A stretch of 31,741 nucleotides of DNA from Pleionea sp041591085 (GTDB lineage: Bacteria; Pseudomonadota; Gammaproteobacteria; Enterobacterales; Kangiellaceae). Positions 7,681 to 15,989 of this stretch are shown piece by piece (positions within the stretch are counted from its first letter, which is position 1; each line of letters begins with the position of its first letter). The DNA lies in contig JBFHSP010000014.1 of assembly GCA_041591085.1 (NCBI GenBank), positions 1-31,741 on the forward strand, given 5' to 3'. The translations under genes were made by a program, and so were the position numbers. Below the pieces are notes generated by a model. That model saw only the letters and a program-made list of their open reading frames with translations, did no database searches and was not told where the DNA came from.

Positions 7681-8139
7681 ATGTTAATTAAACTAAAGTC
7701 TTTTTTTGAACAATATTTATCGCTAGAAAAAAAGTCTCCTGAGCAAACAGAGCATGCTCTTCAAGTGGCGGCCGCTGTTTTAATGATTGAAGTGATGAAA
7801 ATGGACTTTGAAATCAAAGATGAAGAACAAGACCAAATTCTGGTGCTACTTAAGGATGAGTTTTCTCTCAATGAGCAAGAGGCGAATGCGCTTTACGATA
7901 TAGCAACCGACAAGGCTTTGTTTGCCACTGACTTTCATGAGTTCACTCGCTTATTGAATGATCATTATTCTGCCGATCAAAAAATCCGTTTAATTCGTTT
8001 ACTTTGGAAGGTGGCTCTTGCGGATGGAAAAGTTCATGCATATGAGGAGCATTTAATTCGACGGGTTTCTGACTTATTGCATCTACGACATAGTGAATAC
8101 ATTCAAGCTAAATTGGCGGAAGTTCATGATATGAACTAA
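7681..8139 (+). CDS. TerB-family (tellurite resistance TerB-like) cytoplasmic protein
   Basis: A 152-aa all-helical protein. It has the two repeated acidic elements of TerB/COG4103 proteins: MKMDFEIKDEEQDQILVLL near residues 39-58 and LADGKVHAYEEHLIRRV near 116-133. These Asp/Glu-rich loops bind metal in TerB structures. It starts MLIKLKSFFEQYL, the usual beginning of this family. ATG at 7681 is preferred over an upstream TTG at 7678. No other ter gene is nearby, so it is probably the widespread stand-alone form of unknown role rather than part of a tellurite operon. The Shine-Dalgarno is weak. Confidence 0.85.
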   Translation: MLIKLKSFFEQYLSLEKKSPEQTEHALQVAAAVLMIEVMKMDFEIKDEEQDQILVLLKDEFSLNEQEANALYDIATDKALFATDFHEFTRLLNDHYSADQKIRLIRLLWKVALADGKVHAYEEHLIRRVSDLLHLRHSEYIQAKLAEVHDMN

Positions 8140-8453
8140 AACAACAAATATGGTAGTTAATTAACCTGAGCTCCAGATAACTAAAACCATTAAGTCTGGC
8201 GATTTTAGAGTTTTTCCGTCGAGCATTTTTGTAATTGCTTGGACCCCTTCAAAATTATGCCTTGTTAAGCTCTAAACTAACCCAATTGTAAACAATTGGC
8301 TCTATATAGAGACTTAAAAGGGCTATTTTCGCTTAAATTTGACGATTAATTCTAAGCTGTGATCCTTATTATTCCTAACTAAGGATAGTTAAGTTCTCAT
8401 TCAGTTTTACTTTGTTTTAATTCACTTAACCTAAAACATTCGTTGGAGAAATA
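8140..8453. other. Intergenic region with three inverted repeats
   Basis: This 314-bp AT-rich stretch contains no gene I can support. It holds CCAATTG-TAAA-CAATTGG (8282-8299), directly followed by the perfect palindrome CTCTATATAGAG (8300-8311), and a third inverted repeat ATCCTTA-11-TAAGGAT (8362-8386). They could be operator sites or leader hairpins for the secreted protein gene at 8454. A good GGAG Shine-Dalgarno ends the region at 8445-8448. I could not place a convincing -35/-10 pair. Confidence 0.5.
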
Positions 8454-9656
8454 ATGAAAAGGTTAAGTTTATTATTGGTTGGTTTAATCTCAGCCTATTA
8501 TGCAAGTGCGGAGTCGCGCTCTCAAGCTTCGGTGCTACATACATATAGTGTGGAGCAAGTAAAAAGCGAAAATCGAATCAAGCCTTCATTTCAACTAAGA
8601 AGTAGTGTTGATAAATCGAGAGCCAAAGATTTTAATAGGAAGTCTTCACATGCTCAATCTACACCTGACTTTGAGCGTAAGGTCGACAAATTAAGTTCCA
8701 AAATGCCAAAAGCATTATCGACAAAAGAGCTTCGAGAAGCTTCTCCACGACTATCCTCTCGTTCGCATGAGTTCAGCTTTTATGACGCAATGAGTTGGGT
8801 TTTGTATGATGCAGATGGCGATGGTTATTACAGCGAATTTGAAATAGAGTTTGATGCTGATACCGTTTATTCTCAAGCAACCGTTTACGCAAAAATGTAC
8901 TTGAGCCGTAACGGTGGTCCTTATGAGCTGTATTTTACCTCGCAACCATTCACTCTTTACGGAAACTCTTCATCCGATAGCTATATTGTTTCGACCGTTC
9001 TCAATTATGACTACCCAACGGGTGACTACGATGTGCTTATTGATTTGTACGAATATGGCTACAGCGATGTGGTAGCAACGATCAGTGATTATGAAGACAT
9101 CGATCTGATGAGTTTGCCATTGGAAGATCGTGAATTTGATTCTCTCTACGGCCAAGAATTTGAGTTTTACTCAGTTGAAACAACTCTTAACTATGATGAA
9201 GATGGCGATGGTTTCTACAGCCGATTCGAAATCTCATTTGATGCAGATACTGAGTTCAATGAAGCAGATGTTTATGCCGAAATCTACTTTCTAAATGCAT
9301 CTGGAAACTGGGAGTTTGAGTATCAAACAGGTCGTTTTACCTTATATTCGAATGAGGTATCTGACGAACAAGTCATAGAATTTGATTGGATCTCCGGCTA
9401 CCAAACAGGATATTACGATTTTAAAATAGTGCTTAGGGATTATTATTCTGGTCAACTAGTTGCAGAAGCTGATTACGATTTTGCCTCTTTGATCGGACTT
9501 CCGCTAGAGTCTTCAGAGTTCGATAGCCAAAACAGTGGCGGAGGTAGCAACCATGGCGGTGGAAGCAGTTCAAGTACCGAAAGTGGAGGCGCTGTTTATT
9601 GGCTCTTGATAGGATTTCTAGCAGCTCTGCGGTGTTATAGAATAAAGGTAAGCTAA
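8454..9656 (+). CDS. Secreted two-repeat choice-of-anchor-type protein with GlyGly-CTERM-like tail
   Basis: A 400-aa exported protein. The signal peptide MKRLSLLLVGLISAYYASA is followed by a basic, low-complexity region (about 20-105). Two homologous repeats of about 129 residues follow, beginning HEFSFY (about 107) and QEFEFY (about 236). Each has a calcium-loop-like Asp-rich motif, DADGDGYYS at 119 and DEDGDGFYS at 248, then F-x-I-x-FDADT, and ends PLE-x-x-EFDS. The C-terminus has a Gly/Ser linker, then SGGAVYWLLIGFLAALRCYR, a short hydrophobic helix with an arginine-containing tail, as in GlyGly-CTERM signals processed by rhombosortase. The architecture matches proteins named choice-of-anchor H. 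It is probably surface-exposed and calcium-binding. Start supported by GGAG five bases upstream. Confidence 0.8.
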   Translation: MKRLSLLLVGLISAYYASAESRSQASVLHTYSVEQVKSENRIKPSFQLRSSVDKSRAKDFNRKSSHAQSTPDFERKVDKLSSKMPKALSTKELREASPRLSSRSHEFSFYDAMSWVLYDADGDGYYSEFEIEFDADTVYSQATVYAKMYLSRNGGPYELYFTSQPFTLYGNSSSDSYIVSTVLNYDYPTGDYDVLIDLYEYGYSDVVATISDYEDIDLMSLPLEDREFDSLYGQEFEFYSVETTLNYDEDGDGFYSRFEISFDADTEFNEADVYAEIYFLNASGNWEFEYQTGRFTLYSNEVSDEQVIEFDWISGYQTGYYDFKIVLRDYYSGQLVAEADYDFASLIGLPLESSEFDSQNSGGGSNHGGGSSSSTESGGAVYWLLIGFLAALRCYRIKVS

Positions 9657-9663
9657 TCACAAA

Positions 9664-9685
9664 AAAGGAGCCGCTAGGCTCCTTT
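9664..9685. terminator. Bidirectional terminator between convergent genes
   Basis: AAAGGAGCC and GGCTCCTTT form a perfect 9-bp stem with a GCTA loop. On the minus strand a run of six T follows, so it is a strong terminator for the TonB-like gene. On the plus strand the T run is only three, so it acts more weakly for the gene ending at 9656. Confidence 0.85.
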
Positions 9686-9701
9686 ACACGATAATAGCAC
9701 T

Positions 9702-10937
9702 TTATAATTTGAATTCGAATGGAACGTCAAACTCAAACTGTGACAGCTTTAACTCTGGCGGGATAGGTGGGAAAGGAGCTGATTTTTTAACTATTTTTAA
9801 TATGCCTTTGTCTAATTCTCTAGAGCCGGTTCTTTCGCTCATAGAAACTTCAATCAGTTCGCCATTGCTATTGATAATGACTTGAGCAGTACCATCGCCT
9901 TCTTCGCCGTTAATTAAAGCTTTTTTTGGATACTCTTGATTCTTATTCACTTGGGCTATCAGTTCTCGAACATATGAGCCGCGCACTAAGTCCTCGTCAA
10001 ATAAGTCTTCTGCCACTTCTACCGGAGCTATTTTTGGAGCTTCGATAATAAGTTTAGCAACAACTTCATTTTTCGGCTCAGGTTTTGTTTCTGCTACTTG
10101 CTTTTCAACTGGAGCTTGTTTTTTGCTCTCTTGTTTGGGCTGTGAGGCAAGAGTTGATTCCACTTCTTTTGGCTTTGCTTCAACTTTGGGTTTTTCTGCA
10201 ACGACTTTTGGTTGTGAAACAGGTTTTTTAGGTTCTTCTTTTTTTTCTGCCTTAGGAGTGGGTTTAGCTTCCGCTACTACTTGAGCTTTTGCTTTGAACT
10301 TACCAGTAACAGGAGTTAGTGAATTAAAACTAGCTAATAATGAGTTTCTTTCTGAATCTGACGTTTGTGCTGTAATACCATCTTTAAACGATTTGCTTGG
10401 CGGGACTGGGCCTGTCCAAGCGTTGAGCAAAAGTTCGAAAAATAAAGGGTTAGAAATCACTTCAAATTCAGTGTTATTTAATGACACTACCGTTCCTTTT
10501 CCTGGAATGAAATCCATAATAATTTCATCACCGCGGTCAAAGTTTTGATTGAAAATTCGTGAAAAAGCCACTATATCCCGCGTGGCCGGTTGCCAAACAT
10601 CACGATCATTATTCATTGCAATTCGTTCTTTGAAATGCCTAGCTACTTTTCGATAGGAATAATTGTTTTCTAGATACTTAACAGCTATGCGCTTGGGAGT
10701 GGTGGACTCCTTGATGATTGATAATGATTCTACGCCGACAGGTGCATACAACGCGCCTATGTAGATGTCAGTTCGTAACTCTTGAGCTAGTCCTATGCCT
10801 TTTAATTCAACAGTATTTCCATCCGCTAAAGTAACCGTATCGGCACTGACTGAAGCTGACAAAAAGCCAAACATTGTAATAATGCTAATAATTACCCAAT
10901 TGACACTTGGGCGCATATAAGTTTTTGCCAAGAACAT
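9702..10937 (-). CDS. Chalcone isomerase-like domain fused to TonB C-terminal domain
   Basis: A 411-aa periplasmic protein. The N-terminus has a hydrophobic segment (VNWVIISIITMFGFLSASVSA) with a likely signal peptidase site after SVSA. Residues about 34-190 form a chalcone isomerase-like domain (DGNTVELKGIGLAQEL, YIGALYAP, FNQNFDRGDEIIMDF). A Lys/Pro/Glu-rich linker (about 200-310) resembles the TonB periplasm-spanning arm. Residues about 320-411 are a TonB C-terminal domain (YPKKALINGEEGDGTAQVII, ELDKGILKIVKKSAPFPPIP). ATG at 10937 is chosen because GGGAGG lies eight bases upstream. ExbB and ExbD are not adjacent. Because the N-terminal helix looks cleavable, it may not work as an energy-transducing TonB. 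A shorter paralogue without the TonB part is at 14109-14732. Confidence 0.85.
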   Translation of the reverse strand: MFLAKTYMRPSVNWVIISIITMFGFLSASVSADTVTLADGNTVELKGIGLAQELRTDIYIGALYAPVGVESLSIIKESTTPKRIAVKYLENNYSYRKVARHFKERIAMNNDRDVWQPATRDIVAFSRIFNQNFDRGDEIIMDFIPGKGTVVSLNNTEFEVISNPLFFELLLNAWTGPVPPSKSFKDGITAQTSDSERNSLLASFNSLTPVTGKFKAKAQVVAEAKPTPKAEKKEEPKKPVSQPKVVAEKPKVEAKPKEVESTLASQPKQESKKQAPVEKQVAETKPEPKNEVVAKLIIEAPKIAPVEVAEDLFDEDLVRGSYVRELIAQVNKNQEYPKKALINGEEGDGTAQVIINSNGELIEVSMSERTGSRELDKGILKIVKKSAPFPPIPPELKLSQFEFDVPFEFKL

Positions 10938-11342
10938 CAAGCAAACCTCCCATCAACCACACAACACGTTCCGAGAGTTTCACAGCCAATCTCGGAGAAT
11001 CATTTTTAAAGCTCATTCTAAAGCTGAGTCAGATCGTTCTTTAAATAGCAGACTTCTTATTCTCATTGCCACAAGTAGGTATCAGTTCTAAGTTGTATAG
11101 TTTGATTGATACAGTGGCGGGAGCCTTTAGAGTATATAACCAAAAAGTGTTTGTTTTCTCAAGCCATAATTACAAAATACGCATGAATAACTGTTATTTT
11201 AGGTATTTTGAGCGGCTTTTGCCAAAGTTGTTGCTAAATGAGTAACCAATTGCGCGAACAAATAGTCGCACCAAGGCGTAAGTTAGAGCTGTATAACTTA
11301 GCTTGAATAAAATAGAGGCCTTTTGTTTGGAAATTAAAAAAG
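10938..11342. other. Divergent intergenic region between TonB-like and lysine biosynthesis genes
   Basis: This 405-bp region must contain the promoters of both divergent genes. I see a perfect inverted repeat TCCGAGA-13-TCTCGGA (10970-10996) in the leader of the minus-strand gene, close to its ribosome binding site. A possible -10 TATAAC lies near 11291 for the plus-strand gene, without a clear -35. I looked for a lysine riboswitch ahead of the aspartokinase fusion and found none of its conserved core motifs. No gene is supportable here. Confidence 0.5.
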
Positions 11343-13946
11343 ATGATTAATCAACAATCTTGGGTGGTGGCGAAATTTGGCGGAACGAGTGTTTCAAGCG
11401 TTGAGTCAATTCAAAATATGATTGCAATTGTTAAAAACTACTCTCAACAAAATAAACGAGTGCTAGTTGTTGTGTCTGCCATTAGCGGTGTTTCTAACCT
11501 GCTTGAAGAGTTGTGTTGGGCTTCGGTAGCAGGGGAGGTGGAAAACATTGTTTTTGACATTAAAACTAAACACTTAGATTTGATGACTAATCTCAATTTG
11601 CTGGATGACGATTTAAATCAGTTTTTAGAGTTAAGGATGAAAAAGCTCAAGTCAAAAGTAGGATTATTGTTGGAAGCTAATGCCCCAACCAAGTTTATTC
11701 ATCAAGCCGCTATCATGTCGGAAGGAGAGAAGCTAAGTTCGGCCATTTTACACAAAGAAATAGCAAAACAACTAAAAGAGGAGGTCGTTCTTACACCGGC
11801 TGAAAATTGGTTGATGTCGGAGCATTCTAACCATCGAACATTAGCTGATCAGTACTTGAATGCCGAATGTCGAGTTGAGTATGACCCTGTGAAAGCTAAA
11901 AAACTAAATGAGCTTGGTTCAATTGTTATTACCCAAGGGTTTATCGCAAAAAATAGCATTGATGATGTTGTCGTATTAGGTCGAGGTGGCTCCGATACTT
12001 CCGCTGCTTATTTCGCGACATTAATTAGAGCTTGTCAACTTGATATATGGACCGATGTACCGGGAATGTTTTCAGCTAATCCTAAGGAGATTTCTGAAGC
12101 AAGGCAGTTGGTAAAGCTTGATTATCAAGAAGCACAGGAAATTGCATCAACTGGAGCTAAAGTTTTGCACCCAAGATGTTTGCGTCCAGCTCGGCAATCA
12201 AACATTCCTGTTTTTGTAGGTTCTACATTCGCTCCTGAAAAAGGTGGTACGTTTATCCATTCTTATGTAGAACCAGTTCCGCAAATTAAAGCTATATCGG
12301 TTAGAAATAAAGTGACTCTTATTTCAATGGAAACTTTGGATATGTGGCAAACGCCAGGTTTTTTGGTTGATGCTTTCCAAGTATTTTATCAGCTCGGCCT
12401 ATCTATTGACCAAATTTCAACGTCAGAAACTAATGTTACAGTGACGCTTGATAATTTGACCCAAGGAATTTCGGCCGAACAATTAGACCGAGTTAAACAA
12501 GAGCTTAGTCGATTTTGTCGAGTGTCAATCTTAGAGAACTGCGCAGCAGTAAGTGTGGTTGGACACTCTGTACGAACATTGTTGTCACAAATAAGTCGAG
12601 CTTTTGAAGCTTTTCAAAATCGAGAGCTTTACATGTTGACTCAAGCTGCAAACAATCTCAACTTAACCTTTGTTATTGTGCAAAGTGAAGCGCCTCAGCT
12701 AATTCAACAAATACATGATGTATTGATTTCTCAGTTTGGTGAAGTTGGAGCTTTAGGAAAAACATGGATGGAAATATTTGAGGCTCAAAGTGATCCCATG
12801 TTGGAGTTTGCTCGAAATACCTGGTGGTTGCAAAAGCGTGAAACCTTGATTCAGTTATCGCGACAAAATGGGCCTTGTTATGTGTATAGTCTTTCCAAAG
12901 TTAACGAACAATTGAGAAAGTTAAATGAACTTAAATCTATAGATAAAGTTTTTTACGCCATAAAAGCAAACTCGCACCCTTCCATTTTACAACAAGTTGA
13001 GATGGCCGGATTTGGCTTTGAGTGTGTTTCTATTTACGAAGTAGATTTTATTTTAAAGTTGTTTCCAGGTATCGATCCTAGCCGAATTTTATTTACGCCT
13101 AATTTCGCAAACAGAGACGAGTATGAACAAGCTATTGCACGAAAAGTACATCTCACCCTTGATAACGATTATCCCTTGTATCATTGGCCAGAGGTGTTTG
13201 AAGGCCAATCTTTATTTTTAAGGATAGATACGGGTATTGGACAAGGTCATCATCACCACGTTAAAACGGCTGGCCGAGAAGCCAAGTTTGGCATACCAAT
13301 AGATTCCATTTCGCAATTGAGCAAGGATATACAACTCAAAAATATAAACGTTACTGGCCTGCATTGCCATGTGGGTAGTGGCATACTGACTTCAGATAAT
13401 TGGTCAGAAAATGGAGCAAAATTAGCGCAGTTAGCTGAGCATTTTCCCAATTTAAAATACATCGACTTAGGTGGCGGCCTCGGTATTGTTGATCGTTCAA
13501 CGCAGGTCGAGCTGAATTTGTCGGAAGTAAATAAAAATATTGGGCGTTTGAAAGCGTCTTTAGAAAATATTGAGTTTTGGTTGGAACCAGGGCGATATAT
13601 CGTTGCAGAGTCTGGCGTTCTTCTTACTCAAGTCACTCAGCTGAAAGGTAAGTCTGGTGCTCAATATTTAGGGGTGGATACGGGGATGAATTCGCTTATT
13701 CGACCAGCACTTTATGGCGCTTATCATCCAATAATCAATTTAAATCGATTTGGAGACACTAAAATAGAAACATACACGGTTGTTGGGCCAATTTGTGAAA
13801 GTGCGGATAAATTAGGGGTAGACCGTATTTTGCCTCGATCTTATGAAGGCGATGTGATCTTAATTGCTAATTCCGGGGCATACGGAGCCGTTATGTCTTC
13901 ACAGTACAATATGCGTAAACCGGCAAAAGAGTTAGTGATATCTTAA
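11343..13946 (+). CDS. Bifunctional aspartate kinase / diaminopimelate decarboxylase
   Basis: An 867-aa fusion carrying the first and last enzymes of lysine biosynthesis. The N-terminal part (1 to about 460) is a LysC-type aspartokinase with KFGGTS at residues 11-16, RGGSDTSA, GAKVLHPRC and C-terminal ACT domains (from about 315) that normally bind inhibitory lysine or threonine. The C-terminal part (about 505-867) is a fold-III PLP decarboxylase of the LysA type: FYAIKAN with Lys541 for PLP, GLHCHVGSGI, GGGLG at 710-714, EPGR at 748 and GPICESAD with the substrate-shell cysteine. Both halves look intact. Such fusions are annotated in Xanthomonadales and some other gammaproteobacteria. The gene stands alone between two chalcone isomerase-like paralogues. 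Confidence 0.95.
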   Translation: MINQQSWVVAKFGGTSVSSVESIQNMIAIVKNYSQQNKRVLVVVSAISGVSNLLEELCWASVAGEVENIVFDIKTKHLDLMTNLNLLDDDLNQFLELRMKKLKSKVGLLLEANAPTKFIHQAAIMSEGEKLSSAILHKEIAKQLKEEVVLTPAENWLMSEHSNHRTLADQYLNAECRVEYDPVKAKKLNELGSIVITQGFIAKNSIDDVVVLGRGGSDTSAAYFATLIRACQLDIWTDVPGMFSANPKEISEARQLVKLDYQEAQEIASTGAKVLHPRCLRPARQSNIPVFVGSTFAPEKGGTFIHSYVEPVPQIKAISVRNKVTLISMETLDMWQTPGFLVDAFQVFYQLGLSIDQISTSETNVTVTLDNLTQGISAEQLDRVKQELSRFCRVSILENCAAVSVVGHSVRTLLSQISRAFEAFQNRELYMLTQAANNLNLTFVIVQSEAPQLIQQIHDVLISQFGEVGALGKTWMEIFEAQSDPMLEFARNTWWLQKRETLIQLSRQNGPCYVYSLSKVNEQLRKLNELKSIDKVFYAIKANSHPSILQQVEMAGFGFECVSIYEVDFILKLFPGIDPSRILFTPNFANRDEYEQAIARKVHLTLDNDYPLYHWPEVFEGQSLFLRIDTGIGQGHHHHVKTAGREAKFGIPIDSISQLSKDIQLKNINVTGLHCHVGSGILTSDNWSENGAKLAQLAEHFPNLKYIDLGGGLGIVDRSTQVELNLSEVNKNIGRLKASLENIEFWLEPGRYIVAESGVLLTQVTQLKGKSGAQYLGVDTGMNSLIRPALYGAYHPIINLNRFGDTKIETYTVVGPICESADKLGVDRILPRSYEGDVILIANSGAYGAVMSSQYNMRKPAKELVIS

Positions 13947-14034
13947 ATTTAGTGTGGGTCGAAACAAAAATGTGACAATTCATTTCATTTACGATAATCT
14001 CAATACAAACTTTGTTTAGAAAATAACAATAAAC

Positions 14035-14059
14035 GGTTTTAAAACCCTTGAAAACCCTT
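14035..14059. repeat. Palindrome overlapping a short direct repeat
   Basis: The 12-bp palindrome GGTTTTAAAACC (14035-14046) overlaps AAAACCCTT, which repeats at 14041-14049 and 14051-14059, one base apart. It lies 50-75 bp upstream of the chalcone isomerase-like gene, a sensible place for a regulator site. No known factor is recognised. Confidence 0.35.
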
Positions 14060-14108
14060 AAAAACTCAGAAAATGGACTTTCTATTAACATTGAGAAGTA
14101 GGTAGATT

Positions 14109-14732
14109 GTGGTGAGAATTTCGAAAATTATTTCCTTTATTGGGTTCTGCTGTTTTTTTGGAATGGCGGCAATCAATGCAGCGACCAACGAGCAATTATT
14201 TGCTTTACAAAAGACAGACTTATCTGGAAATGAACTTTTCTTAAATGGGATGGGAGAGGTTAAAAAGCTAAACTCAGACTATTTCGTGGCGGCGCTGTAT
14301 CTTAAAGAGAAAAACACAATTGATACCGATATCATCTATTTAGAAGAGCCAAAACGATTAATTATGCGATTTGCACTGGATAAAGTGTCAGCAAGAGGTT
14401 TTGGTCGAGAACTAGCTGGTGCCTTAAAAATTAATAATGTTCCTGAAGAAATAACCGCCTACCGCAATGATTTAAGAGATTTTATTAATCTTTTCAGAGG
14501 GTTATACGACAAAGGCGACACAATTACAATTGATTATGAGCCTAAAAGAGGCGTGACGGTAAAACACAACAACAAAGTATTAGGTTCAGTTAAAAAGCAA
14601 GGATTTGATAAGTTAGTTTTTAAAGCGATTTTGGGCGAAAAGCCTATGAGCACAACATTCAAGTCAGGTCTCATTGGTGGAAATGACGATAAATACGCGA
14701 TTGAATTGCTTAGAAAATATGTTGATATGTAA
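14109..14732 (+). CDS. Secreted chalcone isomerase-like protein
   Basis: A 207-aa protein with an N-terminal signal peptide (ISFIGFCCFFGMAAINA, cut near residue 24). The rest is one chalcone isomerase-like domain: LNGMGEVKKLNSDYFVAALYL, then RLIMRFALDKVSARGF, then YDKGDTITIDYEPKRGVTV and a C-terminal FKAILGEKPMSTTFKSGLIG. Bacterial members of this fold are usually periplasmic and thought to bind small ligands or lipids rather than to isomerise chalcones. It is a paralogue of the N-terminal domain of the TonB-like fusion at 9702-10937. The start is GTG at 14109 (a second GTG follows directly), with an AGGT a few bases upstream. It has its own strong terminator. Confidence 0.8.
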   Translation: MVRISKIISFIGFCCFFGMAAINAATNEQLFALQKTDLSGNELFLNGMGEVKKLNSDYFVAALYLKEKNTIDTDIIYLEEPKRLIMRFALDKVSARGFGRELAGALKINNVPEEITAYRNDLRDFINLFRGLYDKGDTITIDYEPKRGVTVKHNNKVLGSVKKQGFDKLVFKAILGEKPMSTTFKSGLIGGNDDKYAIELLRKYVDM

Positions 14733-14747
14733 AATATCGCTTGGATT

Positions 14748-14776
14748 AAAAACGCCCTTTTAGGGCGTTTTTTTTG
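14748..14776 (+). terminator. Intrinsic terminator after the chalcone isomerase-like gene
   Basis: AAAACGCCC pairs with GGGCGTTTT around a short T-rich loop, followed by a long T run. It lies 16 bases after the stop codon at 14732. Confidence 0.9.
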
Positions 14777-14841
14777 CTTGTTATTTTACTTTATGTAGAT
14801 CAGGCCTTATCCTGTGCTCCCTTTGTTTTAATGGTGTATCC

Positions 14842-15969
14842 ATGATTTCAATTAATACTTCATTTTCCTCCGGATCGATCCAAGTTTTATCGATTAAGGA
14901 TGAGCAAGTTAAACTGGCGCTTATTGCCGATAATCAATCAGATTTCAAACAATGGTTTCACTTTAAAGTGAACAATGCCTTCGCCAAAGAACTCTCATTT
15001 TCAATCGAAAAAATCGATGAGTCGGCTTACAAGGATGGATGGGATGATTACCGTGTCTGCATGAGTTACGATGGTATTGATTGGTTTAGAATTGACACTG
15101 AAGTAGCAGATAACTCCCTTAAATTTAGCACGTTTATGGAAAGCGAGTGTGCTTATTTTGCTTATTTCGCGCCTTATAGTTACGAGCGTCATCAACAACT
15201 GGTTCATACTTCTTGCTTACATCCAGAAGTTGAGCATTCGGTCATCGGAAATACGATCGATGGACGAGAATTGAACCTATTGACAATTGGTAACTCAAGT
15301 AGTGACAACAAGATTTGGATGATTGCTCGGCAGCATCCTGGTGAAACCATGGCGGAGTGGTTTATTGAAGGCTTGTTGGCAGAGCTACTTGATGAGCACA
15401 ATGCTCATGGTCGTTGGCTGTTGGAAAACACATGTATTTATTGTGTTCCTAATATGAATCCCGATGGTAGTGAAAGAGGGCATTTGAGGACCAATGCGGT
15501 AGGTGTCAATTTAAATCGAGTTTGGAATAATCCAAGTGCCGAGACATCACCAGAAGTATTTTATGTTCGAGAAAAAATGAAAGAAACCGGTATGTGTTTA
15601 TTTGTCGATGTGCATGGAGATGAAGGGCTTCCCTATAATTTTTTCGCGTTTTCTGAAGGTAGGCCTAGTCACAATGAACAATTTGCAGCGCTTGAAAAAG
15701 CATTCAGTGAAGACTTCAAAGCTTCAACCATAGAGTTCCAAGACGAATTTGGCTATAGCAAAGATGCTCCAGGGCAGGCTGATATGAGTATTGCCTCGAA
15801 CTGGGTTGGCGAAGAATTCAATTGTTTGTCAGCAGTGCTTGAAATGCCTTTTAAAGACAACGCCAATAATCCCTGTATATCAAGAGGCTGGTCTCCAGAG
15901 CGTTCGATGCGTTTAGGTGAGGCATTATTATTTCCAATGATTAAACACATTAAAAGAATCAGTAAGTAG
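14842..15969 (+). CDS. M14-family zinc carboxypeptidase, cytosolic carboxypeptidase (CCP) type
   Basis: A 375-aa protein without signal peptide, hence cytoplasmic. The first 125 residues form the beta-sandwich domain typical of CCP/AGBL-like M14 enzymes. The peptidase domain has HPGE (zinc ligands H165 and E168), NMNPDGSERGHLRTNAVGVN (substrate-binding Asn/Arg region), DVHGDE (H258 as third ligand) and LEMPF (E334 as general base). The catalytic set is complete. CCP relatives remove C-terminal or side-chain glutamates in eukaryotes; the bacterial substrate is unknown. A saccharopine dehydrogenase gene starts 20 bp downstream, so the two are probably co-transcribed. Confidence 0.9.
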   Translation: MISINTSFSSGSIQVLSIKDEQVKLALIADNQSDFKQWFHFKVNNAFAKELSFSIEKIDESAYKDGWDDYRVCMSYDGIDWFRIDTEVADNSLKFSTFMESECAYFAYFAPYSYERHQQLVHTSCLHPEVEHSVIGNTIDGRELNLLTIGNSSSDNKIWMIARQHPGETMAEWFIEGLLAELLDEHNAHGRWLLENTCIYCVPNMNPDGSERGHLRTNAVGVNLNRVWNNPSAETSPEVFYVREKMKETGMCLFVDVHGDEGLPYNFFAFSEGRPSHNEQFAALEKAFSEDFKASTIEFQDEFGYSKDAPGQADMSIASNWVGEEFNCLSAVLEMPFKDNANNPCISRGWSPERSMRLGEALLFPMIKHIKRISK

Positions 15970-15989
15970 TTAGAAAAGGTTTGGATACT

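Noticed and set aside
7681..8139. Tellurite resistance operon
   Set aside because: Only a single TerB-like gene is present; terA, terC, terD and terE are absent nearby.
11183..11245. Possible 20-codon leader peptide upstream of the lysine gene
   Set aside because: It has no Shine-Dalgarno, no run of lysine or threonine codons and no following attenuator hairpin.
10938..11342. Lysine riboswitch ahead of the aspartokinase fusion
   Set aside because: The leader lacks the recognisable AGAGGTGC/GGAAGG-type core; only general AT-rich sequence and one hairpin near the other gene are seen.
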